From: Trabulsiella guamensis ATCC 49490
GTDB lineage: Bacteria; Pseudomonadota; Gammaproteobacteria; Enterobacterales; Enterobacteriaceae
Length of the DNA stretch: 64,000 nucleotides
NCBI RefSeq assembly: GCF_000734965.1
Contig: NZ_JMTB01000100.1
Coordinates: 20,225-84,224, forward strand
Direction: 5' to 3'
Part shown: positions 20,413-29,054 of the stretch, one piece after another
How the letters are laid out: the number at the start of each line of letters is the position of its first letter
Position numbering within the stretch: position 1 is the first letter of the stretch
Translations under genes and position numbers: made by a program
The notes under the pieces: model-generated
Seen by the model: only the letters and a program-made list of their open reading frames with translations
Database searches by the model: none
What the model was told of the DNA's origin: nothing

Positions 20413-21951
20413 TTACTGACGACGCTGGCGCAGGCTCAGCAGCAACGCGCCAAAGCCGAACAGCGCGGTCAGGATCCATAGCGGCCAGTTGCCGGTACGG
20501 GCATAAGGCGTCATACCGCGCGTCGGCGTGACAGTGGTCGTCAGTACATCGCGGGTAAACTGCGGAATGATGGCCTGCACGTCGCCGCGCGGGTCAATCA
20601 CAGCGGTAACGCCATTGTTAGTGCTGCGCAACAGCGGACGCGCCAGTTCCAGCGCCCGCATACGCGCCATCTGGAAATGCTGCCACGGGCCAATGGATTT
20701 CCCGAACCAGGCATCGTTGGAGAGCGTCAGCAAAAAATCGGTGTCCGGGCGGAAGTTATCGCGCACCTGCTCGCCAAGAATGATTTCATAGCAGATGGCC
20801 GCCGTCAGCTTCATGTTATGCGCGCTGATCTGAGGCTGAACATACGCGCCGCGGCTAAACGAGGACATCGGCAGATCAAAGAACGGCGCCAGTGGGCGGA
20901 GAATCGTTTCCAGTGGTACGAACTCACCAAACGGCACCAGATGGTTTTTGTTGTAACGATCGGTCGAGTTGTAGCTGTACGGATTATCTTTGCCCAGCGT
21001 GATGATGCTGTTGTAGGTGTCGTAGCGGTTTTCCTGATTCAGACGCGAATCGACGATCCCGGTTATCAGTGAGCTGTTTTTAGCACGCAGCATATCGTCC
21101 ATCATGCTCAGCAAACGTTGCTGGTTGATTTCGAGGTCAGGGATCGCTGATTCCGGCCAGATAATCAATTGTGACTGGCCCATCACCTTCTGCGTGGCAT
21201 CGAGGTAAATTTTCAGCGTGTTGATTAGCTGGTCTTCGTCCCACTTCAGCGCTTGTGGAATATTGCCCTGCACCAGCGACACCCGGGTGGCACGCTCAGG
21301 CAGCAACTGATACCACTGGATATAGCGCAGCGGGAAGGGGAGCGCAAACAGGACCAGCGCCACCACCAGCGGACGCCAGTTGCGGCGAACAACGGCGAGC
21401 GCCAGCAGGCCGCTGACCATCATCAGCAGGAAGTTAATCGCTTCCACACCCATCACCGGCGCCAGCCCTTTCAGCGGGCCGTCAATCTGGCTGTAGCCAA
21501 ACTGCAGCCACGGGAAACCAGTCAGCACCCAGCCGCGCAGGAATTCCGTAATCTGCCAGACAACCGGTGCGGCAATCGCTACCCGCAGCCAGCTGGTTTG
21601 CGGCCACAAGCGGGAGAGGATGCCCGCGAACAGCCCTGTGTAGAGCGATAAATACGCGGCAAGCAATACCACGAGGAAAACGTTAACCGGGCCGGGCATC
21701 CCGCCAAACTGGGCGATACTGACGTAAACCCAGTGCACGCCGCTGCCAAACAGCCCCATGCCCCAGGCATAGCCAATCCATGCGCTTTGCAGCGGACGGC
21801 GGTTGAGAGTGAGCGCCTGCAGACCGAACAGCGAAACCAGCGCTGCGGGCCAGAAGTCATAAGGAGAAAAAGCCAGCGTTCCGCTGGCTCCGAAGAGTAG
21901 CGCCAGCAGCAAGCGCACGCGCTGGCGTTCAAGAAGAGAGGCAAATGCCAT
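20413..21951 (-). CDS. lnt: Apolipoprotein N-acyltransferase Lnt
   Basis: Inner-membrane enzyme that adds the third acyl chain to lipoproteins. The ATG at 21951 ([16 protein letters not shown]) gives 512 aa, the E. coli length; the frame is open 54 codons further but overlaps the end of ybeX. Several membrane segments precede the nitrilase-type periplasmic domain. Its catalytic triad is visible as WPESAIPD (Glu), [12 protein letters not shown] (Lys) and ICYEIILGE (Cys). It is the last gene of the ybeZ-ybeY-ybeX-lnt operon, 22 bp after ybeX. Confidence 0.97.
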   Translation of the reverse strand: MAFASLLERQRVRLLLALLFGASGTLAFSPYDFWPAALVSLFGLQALTLNRRPLQSAWIGYAWGMGLFGSGVHWVYVSIAQFGGMPGPVNVFLVVLLAAYLSLYTGLFAGILSRLWPQTSWLRVAIAAPVVWQITEFLRGWVLTGFPWLQFGYSQIDGPLKGLAPVMGVEAINFLLMMVSGLLALAVVRRNWRPLVVALVLFALPFPLRYIQWYQLLPERATRVSLVQGNIPQALKWDEDQLINTLKIYLDATQKVMGQSQLIIWPESAIPDLEINQQRLLSMMDDMLRAKNSSLITGIVDSRLNQENRYDTYNSIITLGKDNPYSYNSTDRYNKNHLVPFGEFVPLETILRPLAPFFDLPMSSFSRGAYVQPQISAHNMKLTAAICYEIILGEQVRDNFRPDTDFLLTLSNDAWFGKSIGPWQHFQMARMRALELARPLLRSTNNGVTAVIDPRGDVQAIIPQFTRDVLTTTVTPTRGMTPYARTGNWPLWILTALFGFGALLLSLRQRRQ

Positions 21952-21973
21952 GGAAATTTGTCGTCCCGTTAAT

Positions 21974-22852
21974 TTAGTCTTCCAGGTTCGGTTGTGGTGC
22001 GTCGTCCGGAAGTTTGACATGAACCTGAATGATACGTCGGCTGTCGGCCATCGCGACCTTAAACTGGTAACCATCAATGTCAATGGTTTCCCCGCGCGCC
22101 GGAAGATGACCAAAGGCCTGCATCACCAGCCCGCCGATAGTATCCACTTCTTCATCGCTGAAATGGGTATCAAAGGCGTCATTGAAATCTTCAATAGAAG
22201 CCAGCGCCCGTACCGTCCAGGTGTGCCGGCTTAACTGACGAAAATCGATATCTTCTTCTTCGTCGTATTCATCTTCGATTTCACCGACAATCAGTTCAAG
22301 GATGTCTTCAATGGTCACCAGACCAGAGACACCGCCAAACTCATCAATGACGATCGCCATGTGATAACGCTGCGAGCGGAACTCTTTGAGCATGCGGTCA
22401 ACCCGCTTGCTTTCAGGTACGACAACCGCCTGACGTAACACTTTGTCCATGCTGAAGGCTTCGGCATCACTGCGCATAAACGGCAGCAGATCCTTCGCCA
22501 TCAGAATCCCTTCAATGTGATCTTTGTCTTCGCTGATGACCGGGAAGCGCGAGTGGGCGGATTCGATGATCACATCGAGGCATTCGTCCAGCGTCTGGTT
22601 GCGTTTCAGGGTAATCATTTGCGAGCGGGGGATCATGATATCGCGGACGCGCTGGTCGGCGATGTCCATTACCCCTTCGAGCATATCGCGCGTATCTTCG
22701 TCGATAAGGTCGTTCTGCCCGGAATCACGGATCAGCGCCAGCAACTCATCACGATTTTTGGGTTCACCGTGGAAAAGCTGGCTCAGTAACAGGGAGAAAA
22801 ATCCCTTCTTGCTGTTAATGGTGTCACTACTGTGTGAATTGTCGTCGCTCAT
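21974..22852 (-). CDS. ybeX: CBS-pair / CorC-domain protein YbeX
   Basis: 292-aa cytosolic protein with two CBS domains (about residues 70-190; [35 protein letters not shown]) and a C-terminal CorC_HlyC domain (after residue 205). It was linked to Co/Mg efflux as CorC and more recently to ribosome metabolism. It lies between ybeY, an rRNA-maturation endonuclease, and lnt. It has no membrane segment. Confidence 0.95.
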   Translation of the reverse strand: MSDDNSHSSDTINSKKGFFSLLLSQLFHGEPKNRDELLALIRDSGQNDLIDEDTRDMLEGVMDIADQRVRDIMIPRSQMITLKRNQTLDECLDVIIESAHSRFPVISEDKDHIEGILMAKDLLPFMRSDAEAFSMDKVLRQAVVVPESKRVDRMLKEFRSQRYHMAIVIDEFGGVSGLVTIEDILELIVGEIEDEYDEEEDIDFRQLSRHTWTVRALASIEDFNDAFDTHFSDEEVDTIGGLVMQAFGHLPARGETIDIDGYQFKVAMADSRRIIQVHVKLPDDAPQPNLED

Positions 22853-22925
22853 GGCGTCGTGTGGGGTCTCATGTTAATGAAAAATTCGCCGTCTCGCGTA
22901 AACTCAGCGCAGACGGCATGACGGA

Positions 22926-23393
22926 CTATTCTTTCTCGGCAATGTACGGATCATCATAGTTCAGAGCAAGCATTATCTCTGTTTCCAGACTTTCCATCTC
23001 TTCCGCTTCGTCGTCTTCAATGTGGTCGTAGCCGAGCAGATGCAGACTGCCATGAACGACCATATGCGCCCAATGCGCTTCCAGCGGTTTTCCCTGCTCT
23101 ACGGCCTCACGCTCAACCACCTGACGGCAGATGATGAGATCGCCGAGCAACGGCATTTCGATGCCCGGCGGTGCTTCAAACGGAAAAGAGAGTACGTTAG
23201 TGGATTTATCTTTGCCGCGATAGGTCAGGTTTAAATCGTGGCTTTCGGCTTCATCAACCAGACGAATCGTTACTTCTGATTCTTCCTGAAATTGCGGAAT
23301 AACCGCATCCAGCCAGGTCTGAAAACGTGCTTCGTCCGGCAAACCGGTGGTGTCTTCACAGGCCAACTGTAAATCGAGAATCACCTGACTCAT
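22926..23393 (-). CDS. ybeY: rRNA maturation endoribonuclease YbeY
   Basis: Zinc-dependent single-strand RNase needed for 16S rRNA 3'-end maturation and ribosome quality control. It is 155 aa. The metal-binding motif H-x3-H-x5-H is visible in [15 protein letters not shown] near residues 110-124. Its ATG overlaps the ybeZ stop as ATGA, so the two are translationally coupled. Confidence 0.96.
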   Translation of the reverse strand: MSQVILDLQLACEDTTGLPDEARFQTWLDAVIPQFQEESEVTIRLVDEAESHDLNLTYRGKDKSTNVLSFPFEAPPGIEMPLLGDLIICRQVVEREAVEQGKPLEAHWAHMVVHGSLHLLGYDHIEDDEAEEMESLETEIMLALNYDDPYIAEKE

Positions 23394-24439
23394 TTCTGCT
23401 CCTGCGCCAGCTGGGCTTCGCGTTTACGCTCGGCAGCCAGCTCGGCTTTACGTTTTTGTTCCGCTTCTTCCCAGGCTTCATAGGCATTGACGATACGGGC
23501 GACAACCGGGTGGCGGACCACGTCTTCACTGTGGAAGAAGTTAAAGCTGATCTCATCCACTTCCGCCAGTACTTCAATCGCGTGACGCAGGCCGGATTTG
23601 GTATTGCGCGGCAGGTCAATCTGCGTTACGTCACCGGTGATCACGGCTTTCGAGTTAAAGCCGATACGGGTCAGGAACATTTTCATCTGTTCGATGGTGG
23701 TGTTCTGACTCTCATCAAGAATGATGAACGCGTCATTCAACGTACGACCGCGCATGTAAGCCAACGGCGCGACTTCAATCACGTTACGCTCAATCAGCTT
23801 TTCGACTTTTTCAAAGCCCAGCATTTCAAACAGGGCGTCATACAGTGGGCGCAGATAAGGGTCAACCTTCTGGCTCAGGTCACCTGGCAGGAAGCCCAGT
23901 TTTTCACCAGCTTCCACCGCCGGGCGGGTCAGCAGAATACGGCGGATCTCCTGACGTTCGAGCGCATCCACCGCCGCTGCGACCGCCAGATACGTTTTAC
24001 CGGTACCTGCCGGGCCGACGCCAAAGGTGATGTCATGATCAAGAATATTGGCAATATACTGCGCCTGATTCGGCGTACGCGGTTTAATGACGCCGCGTTT
24101 GGTCTTGATATTAATGGCCTTGCCGTAATCCGGTACGCTTTCCGCGCTCTGCTCCAGCACGCGCGCTTCTTTGATTGCGAGGTGGATTTGCTCGGGTTCA
24201 ATGTCCTGAACCTGTCCACGCATCGGGGCGGTATCGACGTACAGGGTTCGCAGGATATCGGCGGCGGCGTTGACGCAGATGGCGCGCCCGGTGAGTTTGA
24301 AGTGATTATCGCGGCGGCTGATCTCTATACCAAGACGTCGCTCCAGGTGTTTGATGTTGTCATCAAACGGGCCGCACAGGCCCAGCAGGCGTTCGTTGTC
24401 TGCTGGCTCCAGGGTAATTTCTCGGGTTTCTATGTTCAA
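23390..24439 (-). CDS. ybeZ: PhoH-like ATPase YbeZ
   Basis: PhoH-family P-loop NTPase of 349 aa that partners YbeY. Walker A is GPAGTGKT near residue 140 and Walker B is [11 protein letters not shown] near 240. The C-terminal 30 residues are a Lys/Glu/Arg/Ala-rich helix ([19 protein letters not shown]). The Shine-Dalgarno AGAGGAA precedes the start. A REP-like hairpin sits only about 23 bp upstream of the start codon. E. coli YbeZ is heat-shock inducible. Confidence 0.95.
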   Translation of the reverse strand: MNIETREITLEPADNERLLGLCGPFDDNIKHLERRLGIEISRRDNHFKLTGRAICVNAAADILRTLYVDTAPMRGQVQDIEPEQIHLAIKEARVLEQSAESVPDYGKAINIKTKRGVIKPRTPNQAQYIANILDHDITFGVGPAGTGKTYLAVAAAVDALERQEIRRILLTRPAVEAGEKLGFLPGDLSQKVDPYLRPLYDALFEMLGFEKVEKLIERNVIEVAPLAYMRGRTLNDAFIILDESQNTTIEQMKMFLTRIGFNSKAVITGDVTQIDLPRNTKSGLRHAIEVLAEVDEISFNFFHSEDVVRHPVVARIVNAYEAWEEAEQKRKAELAAERKREAQLAQEQK

Positions 24440-24461
24440 ACTGTTCCTCTTTTACAGTATC

Positions 24462-24490
24462 GCCGGATGCGTTTCGCTTCTCCGGCCTGG
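24462..24490. repeat. REP-like palindrome in the ybeZ leader
   Basis: GCCGGATGCG...TCCGGC is an imperfect 6-8 bp stem resembling the enterobacterial REP core. It lies 23 bp upstream of the ybeZ start codon, between that gene and miaB. Confidence 0.5.
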
Positions 24491-24582
24491 GGCGGCGAGC
24501 CTCTTTAAGGGAATTATTCACGGTGCTTGAGAAAGGCGCAAGCGACACACTGTAGATGTGGTCGGGGAGGGGAAAATGCAAG

Positions 24583-24604
24583 GGCCTGCCCGAGCGGGCA
24601 GGCC
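24583..24604 (-). terminator. Terminator hairpin after miaB
   Basis: A 9-bp perfect stem (GGCCTGCCC / GGGCAGGCC) with a 4-nt loop begins 8 bp after the miaB stop. The minus-strand tail (CTTGCATTTT) is moderately T-rich. Confidence 0.65.
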
Positions 24605-24611
24605 ATCGGGA

Positions 24612-26036
24612 TCAGGGCTGATAGATCCCCACGCCGAGGTCGTTCTCTTTGCGGGTACGGGCGATGACGGACTCCGGGGATTCCACTACGCGCAGGCCCA
24701 TTTCGTCCTCAGTGCGCACCAGCTTGCCGCGCAACGAGTTCGGGTAGACATCGACGATTTCCACATCCACAAATTTGCCGATCATGTCCGGGGTGCCCTC
24801 AAAGTTCACCACGCGGTTATTTTCGGTACGACCAGAGAGCTCCATGATGCTCTTACGCGATGTGCCTTCCACCAGAATACGCTGCGTAGTGCCAAGCATA
24901 CGACGGCTCCAGGCCATCGCCTGCTGGTTGATGCGCTCCTGCAGAATGTACAGACGCTGCTTTTTCTCCTCTTCCGGGACGTCGTCCACCATGTCGGCGG
25001 CAGGCGTGCCAGGACGCGCAGAGAAAATAAAGCTGTAGCTCATATCGAAATTCACATCAGCGATGAGCTTCATGGTTTTCTCGAAGTCTTCGGTGCTCTC
25101 ACCCGGGAAGCCAACGATAAAATCAGAACTAATCTGGATATCCGGGCGCGCTTCGCGCAGCTTACGGATGATCGCTTTATACTCCAGCGCCGTGTGGGTG
25201 CGGCTCATCAGATTGAGGATGCGATCCGACCCGCTCTGCACAGGAAGATGCAGGAAGCTCACCAGTTCCGGCGTGTCGCGATACACATCGATAATATCAT
25301 CGGTAAACTCAATCGGGTGGCTGGTGGTAAAACGAATGCGGTCGATACCGTCGATTGCTGCCACCAGACGCAGCAGCTCCGCGAAAGTGCCGGTGGTGCC
25401 GTCGTAGTTTTCACCGCGCCAGGCGTTAACGTTTTGACCGAGCAGATTCACTTCACGCACGCCCTGCGCTGCCAGTTGGGCGATTTCAAACAGGATATCG
25501 TCACACGGACGGCTCACCTCTTCACCACGGGTGTACGGCACCACGCAGTATGTACAGTATTTATTGCAGCCTTCCATAATGGAGACAAACGCGGTCGGGC
25601 CATCAGCTCGCGGTTCCGGCAGACGGTCAAACTTCTCGATTTCCGGGAAGCTGATATCCACCACCGGGCTGCGGGTACCACGCACGGAATTGATCATTTC
25701 CGGCAGGCGATGCAGCGTTTGTGGGCCAAAAATAATATCAACGTAGTGCGCGCGCTGGCGAATGTGATCGCCTTCTTGCGAGGCCACGCAGCCACCGACG
25801 CCGATAATCAAATCGGGGTTCTTTTCCTTAAGCAGCTTCCAGCGACCTAATTGATGGAAGACTTTTTCCTGTGCCTTCTCGCGGATTGAGCAGGTATTAA
25901 GCAGCAGCACATCCGCTTCTTCCGCCACGTCGGTCAGTTGATACCCGTGAGTGGCATCCAGCAGATCGGCCATCTTGGATGAATCGTATTCGTTCATCTG
26001 ACAGCCCCAGGTTTTAATATGGAGTTTTTTCGTCAT
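24612..26036 (-). CDS. miaB: tRNA-2-methylthio-N6-dimethylallyladenosine synthase MiaB
   Basis: Radical-SAM methylthiotransferase modifying A37 of tRNAs that read UNN codons. The ATG at 26036 ([16 protein letters not shown]) gives 474 aa as in E. coli; another ATG four codons upstream is in frame. The N-terminal UPF0004 domain supplies the second cluster ([24 protein letters not shown]). The radical-SAM motif CNKYCTYC is near residue 157, and the C-terminal TRAM domain spans about 378-441. It is divergent from ubiF. Confidence 0.97.
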   Translation of the reverse strand: MTKKLHIKTWGCQMNEYDSSKMADLLDATHGYQLTDVAEEADVLLLNTCSIREKAQEKVFHQLGRWKLLKEKNPDLIIGVGGCVASQEGDHIRQRAHYVDIIFGPQTLHRLPEMINSVRGTRSPVVDISFPEIEKFDRLPEPRADGPTAFVSIMEGCNKYCTYCVVPYTRGEEVSRPCDDILFEIAQLAAQGVREVNLLGQNVNAWRGENYDGTTGTFAELLRLVAAIDGIDRIRFTTSHPIEFTDDIIDVYRDTPELVSFLHLPVQSGSDRILNLMSRTHTALEYKAIIRKLREARPDIQISSDFIVGFPGESTEDFEKTMKLIADVNFDMSYSFIFSARPGTPAADMVDDVPEEEKKQRLYILQERINQQAMAWSRRMLGTTQRILVEGTSRKSIMELSGRTENNRVVNFEGTPDMIGKFVDVEIVDVYPNSLRGKLVRTEDEMGLRVVESPESVIARTRKENDLGVGIYQP

Positions 26037-26173
26037 CGACTTGCTCATGCTCAGTGTAAAGCCAGGATTGCAGGGCGCGTATTGTAATGCTTTGCCGTCG
26101 TTGTGACCAGCCTGGCCTCAAGGCGTAAAAAATCCGGTAAACTTAGGGTATTCAGGTTTAAGGATAAGTGACC

Positions 26174-27349
26174 ATGAACAATCTAACCACTGATGTTGCC
26201 ATTGTCGGCGGCGGAATGGTCGGCAGCGCACTGGCATTGGGCCTGGCGCAGCAGGGCTTTACGGTAACAGTGATTGAACAGGCGGAACCGCCGGTGTTCG
26301 ATGCGCAATCACAGCCGGACGTACGTATTTCGGCGATCAGCGCCGCGTCTGTCTCACTGCTGCGCGGGCTTGGCGTCTGGGATACCGTACGGGAGATGCG
26401 CTGTCATCCCTGGCGTCGGCTGGAAACCTGGGAGTGGGAAAACGCCCATGTGGTTTTTGATGCCGCAGAGCTGAAACTCCCTCAGCTAGGGTTTATGGTT
26501 GAAAACCCGGTGTTGCAGCGCGCGCTCTGGCAGGCGCTGGAGGCCCATCCGCAGGTGACGTTGCAGGTTGCCAACGGGCTTGTCTCGATGTTGCGTCAGG
26601 AAGAAGGTTACAGGCTGCTGTTTGCCGATGACAGTGAGTTGACTGCAAAATTAGTGGTGGGCGCTGACGGCGCGAATTCGCAGGTACGGCAGATGGCGGG
26701 CATTGGCACCCATTCCTGGCAGTATCAGCAGTCATGCATGTTAATTAGTGTTGAATGCGAAGACGATCCGGGCGACAGCACCTGGCAGCAATTTACCCCT
26801 GACGGGCCGCGCGCCTTCCTGCCGCTGTTCGACCACTGGGCGTCACTGGTGTGGTATGACCATCCCGCCCGTATTCGCCAGCTACAAACGCTGACGATGG
26901 AGCAGTTGCAGCAGGAGATTGCTCGAGTCTTTCCGTCGCGGCTGGGCAAAGTGAAACCGGTGGCCGCAGGCGCATTCCCGCTGACCCGTCGCCATGCATT
27001 GCAGTATGTCCAGCCATCGCTGGCGCTGGTCGGCGACGCGGCGCACACCATTCATCCGCTGGCCGGGCAGGGCGTTAACCTCGGCTATCGCGACGTAGAT
27101 GCGTTGCTGGATGTTTTAGCCAGTGCGCGTAGTCACGGCGAAGCATGGCACAGCTATCATGTTCTGAAACGCTACCAGACGCGCCGTATGGCGGATAACT
27201 ACATTATGCAGTCGGGGATGGATCTGTTTTATGCCGGATTCAGCAATGACCTGGCGCCTGTACGGGTACTGCGCAATATCGGCCTGATAGCGGCTGAACG
27301 GGCGGGTATTCTGAAACGGCAGGCACTGAAATATGCGTTAGGGTTGTAG
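26174..27349 (+). CDS. ubiF: 3-demethoxyubiquinol 3-hydroxylase UbiF
   Basis: FAD-dependent monooxygenase that hydroxylates the ring in the late steps of ubiquinone synthesis. It is 391 aa. The ATG at 26174 (MNNLTTDVAIVGGG) is favoured by AGGA 9 bp upstream; an in-frame GTG two codons earlier would be too close. Flavoprotein motifs are VGGGMVGSALALGL (residues 9-22), VGADGANSQVRQMAG near 170 and VGDAAHTIHPLAGQGVNLGYRD near 290. It is convergent with the unknown membrane-protein gene that follows. Confidence 0.96.
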   Translation: MNNLTTDVAIVGGGMVGSALALGLAQQGFTVTVIEQAEPPVFDAQSQPDVRISAISAASVSLLRGLGVWDTVREMRCHPWRRLETWEWENAHVVFDAAELKLPQLGFMVENPVLQRALWQALEAHPQVTLQVANGLVSMLRQEEGYRLLFADDSELTAKLVVGADGANSQVRQMAGIGTHSWQYQQSCMLISVECEDDPGDSTWQQFTPDGPRAFLPLFDHWASLVWYDHPARIRQLQTLTMEQLQQEIARVFPSRLGKVKPVAAGAFPLTRRHALQYVQPSLALVGDAAHTIHPLAGQGVNLGYRDVDALLDVLASARSHGEAWHSYHVLKRYQTRRMADNYIMQSGMDLFYAGFSNDLAPVRVLRNIGLIAAERAGILKRQALKYALGL

Positions 27350-27359
27350 CTAACGGTAT

Positions 27360-27947
27360 TTATTTTAGTGACAACAACGACTGTAATGCCGGGATGGTCT
27401 TTCCATCATGCTCAAACCCGGCCTGATACCAGGTTTGCCCGGTGGTCAGTTGTATCATGGTAAAGTGCAGCTGGTTCAGTTGCCGCAAATGTTTGATCGT
27501 ATTTGTGGCGACAATGAGAAGTGGTATGAGACAGACCATACCGGCTATCGCTGACACAGGATCCATCGGTGAGGCCAGAAATTGTACGCCCAGCAGATAA
27601 AGGCAACCGACCTGGAGCGCGAGTTTAATCAGGAACGAGATGAGGAAGAAACGATGCGTTTTTTCCTCTGAGGCAAAGCCCGGATTGGTCAGCACTGCCC
27701 TGTCTTCGCGCACCGGTATTCCGTTAACATAGACGACCCATTCCGAATTCTCATGTGGCGACCAGACTTTTTCCCCTTCCTTCTGGGTGTGGAGATACAT
27801 GGATATCGCTACTGGCCACACTAAACCGGCTAATAACAAATACCCAAACGCAGCGGAAAAGCCAAAAAAAGCAAGCAGGCCAGCCAGAACGACCGCGAGT
27901 AGGGCCACAGGCTGATAAAACCAAAGCGCCGAGGTCTGATAGTTCAT
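27360..27947 (-). CDS. Unrecognised inner-membrane protein, about four transmembrane helices
   Basis: I do not recognise this 195-aa protein, and the E. coli K-12 layout has no gene between ubiF and glnX. I chose the ATG at 27947 (MNYQTSALWFYQPVALL); the frame stays open upstream only because it runs back through the tRNA genes. Hydrophobic segments lie at about residues 9-28, 32-51, 100-122 and 128-148. A polar segment of about 45 residues (HTQKEGEKVWSPHENSEW onward, including VVYVNGIPVRED) separates the pairs, and the C-terminal 45 residues are polar. The ribosome binding site is weak. It lies 90 bp after the tRNA operon terminator, so it needs its own promoter. Convergent ubiF ends 10 bp away. 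I infer no function. Confidence 0.75.
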   Translation of the reverse strand: MNYQTSALWFYQPVALLAVVLAGLLAFFGFSAAFGYLLLAGLVWPVAISMYLHTQKEGEKVWSPHENSEWVVYVNGIPVREDRAVLTNPGFASEEKTHRFFLISFLIKLALQVGCLYLLGVQFLASPMDPVSAIAGMVCLIPLLIVATNTIKHLRQLNQLHFTMIQLTTGQTWYQAGFEHDGKTIPALQSLLSLK

Positions 27948-28037
27948 CAATAAATACCTGTAATCATAAGATATTACCGAAAACAATATCACTGGCGTTG
28001 AGTTTGTACAAAGATGAAATGTCGTCCGAAATAAAAC

Positions 28038-28065
28038 AAAAAAGCCCGCCGAAGCGAGCTTTTTT
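28038..28065 (-). terminator. Terminator of the tRNA operon
   Basis: On the minus strand AAAAAAGCTCGC-TTCG-GCGGGCTTTTTT has a UUCG tetraloop, one G-U pair and a long T-rich tail (TTTTTTGTTTTATTT). It starts 10 bp after glnX. Confidence 0.9.
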
Positions 28066-28074
28066 GCATTGAAG

Positions 28075-28149
28075 TGGCTGGGGTACGAGGATTCGAACCT
28101 CGGAATGCCGGAATCAGAATCCGGTGCCTTACCGCTTGGCGATACCCCA
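28075..28149 (-). tRNA. glnX: tRNA-Gln, anticodon CTG
   Basis: 75-nt cloverleaf beginning TGGGGTATCGCCAAGCGG and ending with encoded CCA. The anticodon loop reads TTCTGAT (anticodon CTG) and the T-loop GTTCGAATC. It is the last gene of the array and identical to the copy at 28250-28324. Confidence 0.97.
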
Positions 28150-28176
28150 ATTGTTTGTGGTTTATCTCTGTCTGTG

Positions 28177-28218
28177 TGCCGGAACCAGACCGGAGCCTTA
28201 CAGCCTGGAGATACCCCA
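28177..28218 (-). pseudogene. tRNA-Gln(CTG) relic lacking T-arm and 3' end
   Basis: Between glnV and glnX, this 42-nt stretch aligns to the first 44 nt of tRNA-Gln(CTG) with 2 deleted bases and 5 mismatches (37 of 42 aligned bases equal by hand count). It keeps the start TGGGGTATC, the D-arm and an anticodon hairpin still containing CTG. The sequence that follows does not resemble a T-arm or acceptor strand and lacks the CCA end. It cannot fold into a tRNA. Confidence 0.85.
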
Positions 28219-28249
28219 ACAGGATGCGTTCTAAAACGCCTTTCAAATT

Positions 28250-28324
28250 TGGCTGGGGTACGAGGATTCGAACCTCGGAATGCCGGAATCAGAATCCGGT
28301 GCCTTACCGCTTGGCGATACCCCA
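28250..28324 (-). tRNA. glnV: tRNA-Gln, anticodon CTG
   Basis: 75-nt cloverleaf, base-for-base the same as glnX at 28075-28149, with anticodon CTG and encoded CCA. It lies between metU and the tRNA-Gln relic. Confidence 0.97.
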
Positions 28325-28365
28325 ATTATCTTTGTTATCCCCACTCAGGGAGATACGTAATAATT

Positions 28366-28442
28366 TGGTGGCTACGACGGGATTCGAACCTGTGACCCCA
28401 TCATTATGAGTGATGTGCTCTAACCAACTGAGCTACGTAGCC
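28366..28442 (-). tRNA. metU: Elongator tRNA-Met, anticodon CAT
   Basis: 77-nt cloverleaf beginning GGCTACGTAGCTCAGTTGG, with anticodon loop CTCATAA and encoded CCA. It is identical to metT at 28759-28835. It begins GG and pairs fully at the acceptor end, as elongator rather than initiator tRNA does. Confidence 0.97.
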
Positions 28443-28462
28443 GATACTTTCTTTTCATCGAC

Positions 28463-28537
28463 TGGCTGGGGTACCTGGATTCGAACCAGGGAATGCCGGT
28501 ATCAAAAACCGGTGCCTTACCGCTTGGCGATACCCCA
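28463..28537 (-). tRNA. glnW: tRNA-Gln, anticodon TTG
   Basis: 75-nt cloverleaf with anticodon loop TTTTGAT (anticodon TTG) and encoded CCA. It is identical to the copy at 28569-28643 and reads CAA codons. Confidence 0.97.
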
Positions 28538-28568
28538 ACAACAGGTACGTCAGTGAGTCGATGAAATA

Positions 28569-28643
28569 TGGCTGGGGTACCTGGATTCGAACCAGGGAAT
28601 GCCGGTATCAAAAACCGGTGCCTTACCGCTTGGCGATACCCCA
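28569..28643 (-). tRNA. glnU: tRNA-Gln, anticodon TTG
   Basis: 75-nt cloverleaf identical to glnW, with anticodon TTG and encoded CCA. It lies between leuW and glnW. Confidence 0.97.
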
Positions 28644-28666
28644 TCCGTACAACGCTTACCTGGGAA

Positions 28667-28751
28667 TGGTGCGGGAGGCGAGACTTGAACTCGCACACCT
28701 TGCGGCGCCAGAACCTAAATCTGGTGCGTCTACCAATTTCGCCACTCCCGC
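28667..28751 (-). tRNA. leuW: tRNA-Leu, anticodon TAG
   Basis: 85-nt class II tRNA beginning GCGGGAGTGGCGAAATTGG, with a long variable arm (GCGCCGCAAGGTG region), anticodon loop TTTAGGT (anticodon TAG) and encoded CCA. It is the second gene of the array. Confidence 0.97.
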
Positions 28752-28758
28752 AAAAAGA

Positions 28759-28835
28759 TGGTGGCTACGACGGGATTCGAACCTGTGACCCCATCATTAT
28801 GAGTGATGTGCTCTAACCAACTGAGCTACGTAGCC
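28759..28835 (-). tRNA. metT: Elongator tRNA-Met, anticodon CAT
   Basis: 77-nt cloverleaf with anticodon CAT and encoded CCA, identical to metU. It is the first gene of the tRNA operon, about 36 bp downstream of a strong promoter with a GC-rich discriminator. Confidence 0.97.
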
Positions 28836-28873
28836 ATCTTTTTTCGCGTTACCTTATCGGCGTTGCGGGGCGC

Positions 28874-28902
28874 ATTATGCGTATTGAGCCTTGTAGCGTC
28901 AA
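28874..28902 (-). promoter_or_regulatory. Promoter of the metT-glnX tRNA operon
   Basis: TTGACG (28897-28902), a 17-bp spacer and CATAAT (28874-28879) on the minus strand, followed by the GC-rich discriminator GCGCCCCGC typical of stringently controlled stable-RNA promoters. Confidence 0.85.
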
Positions 28903-29009
28903 CCTCTTTTTGACGTAAAATTGCCGGAATGTGACTGTTTGGTTAGGTTGCGAACAGCGTGGTGCATTATTCGGCAATTATTGGTTATTTCTCAAATTTG
29001 CTGAGGAAA

Positions 29010-29034
29010 AACAACAAAGGGCCCCGCAGGGCCC
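29010..29034 (-). terminator. Terminator after asnB
   Basis: On the minus strand GGGCCC-TGCG-GGGCCC is followed by TTTGTTGTTTTT. It lies about 20 bp after the asnB stop. Confidence 0.75.
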
Positions 29035-29054
29035 AGTGCAAATTTTCATCACTT

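Noticed and set aside
23327..24508. A 393-codon plus-strand frame opposite ybeZ
   Set aside because: Antisense shadow of ybeZ; no start context or recognisable domain.
24558..25850. A 430-codon plus-strand frame opposite miaB
   Set aside because: Antisense shadow of miaB with no conserved motif.
27948..28325. Open frame extending the unknown membrane protein through two tRNA-Gln genes to 321 aa
   Set aside because: The extra codons are antisense-free read-through of tRNA sequence and a terminator; no coding signal. I start the protein at 27947.
28066..28850. CRISPR-like repeat array in the 28 kb region
   Set aside because: The repeats are whole tRNA genes with cloverleaf structure and CCA ends, not short direct repeats with unique spacers.
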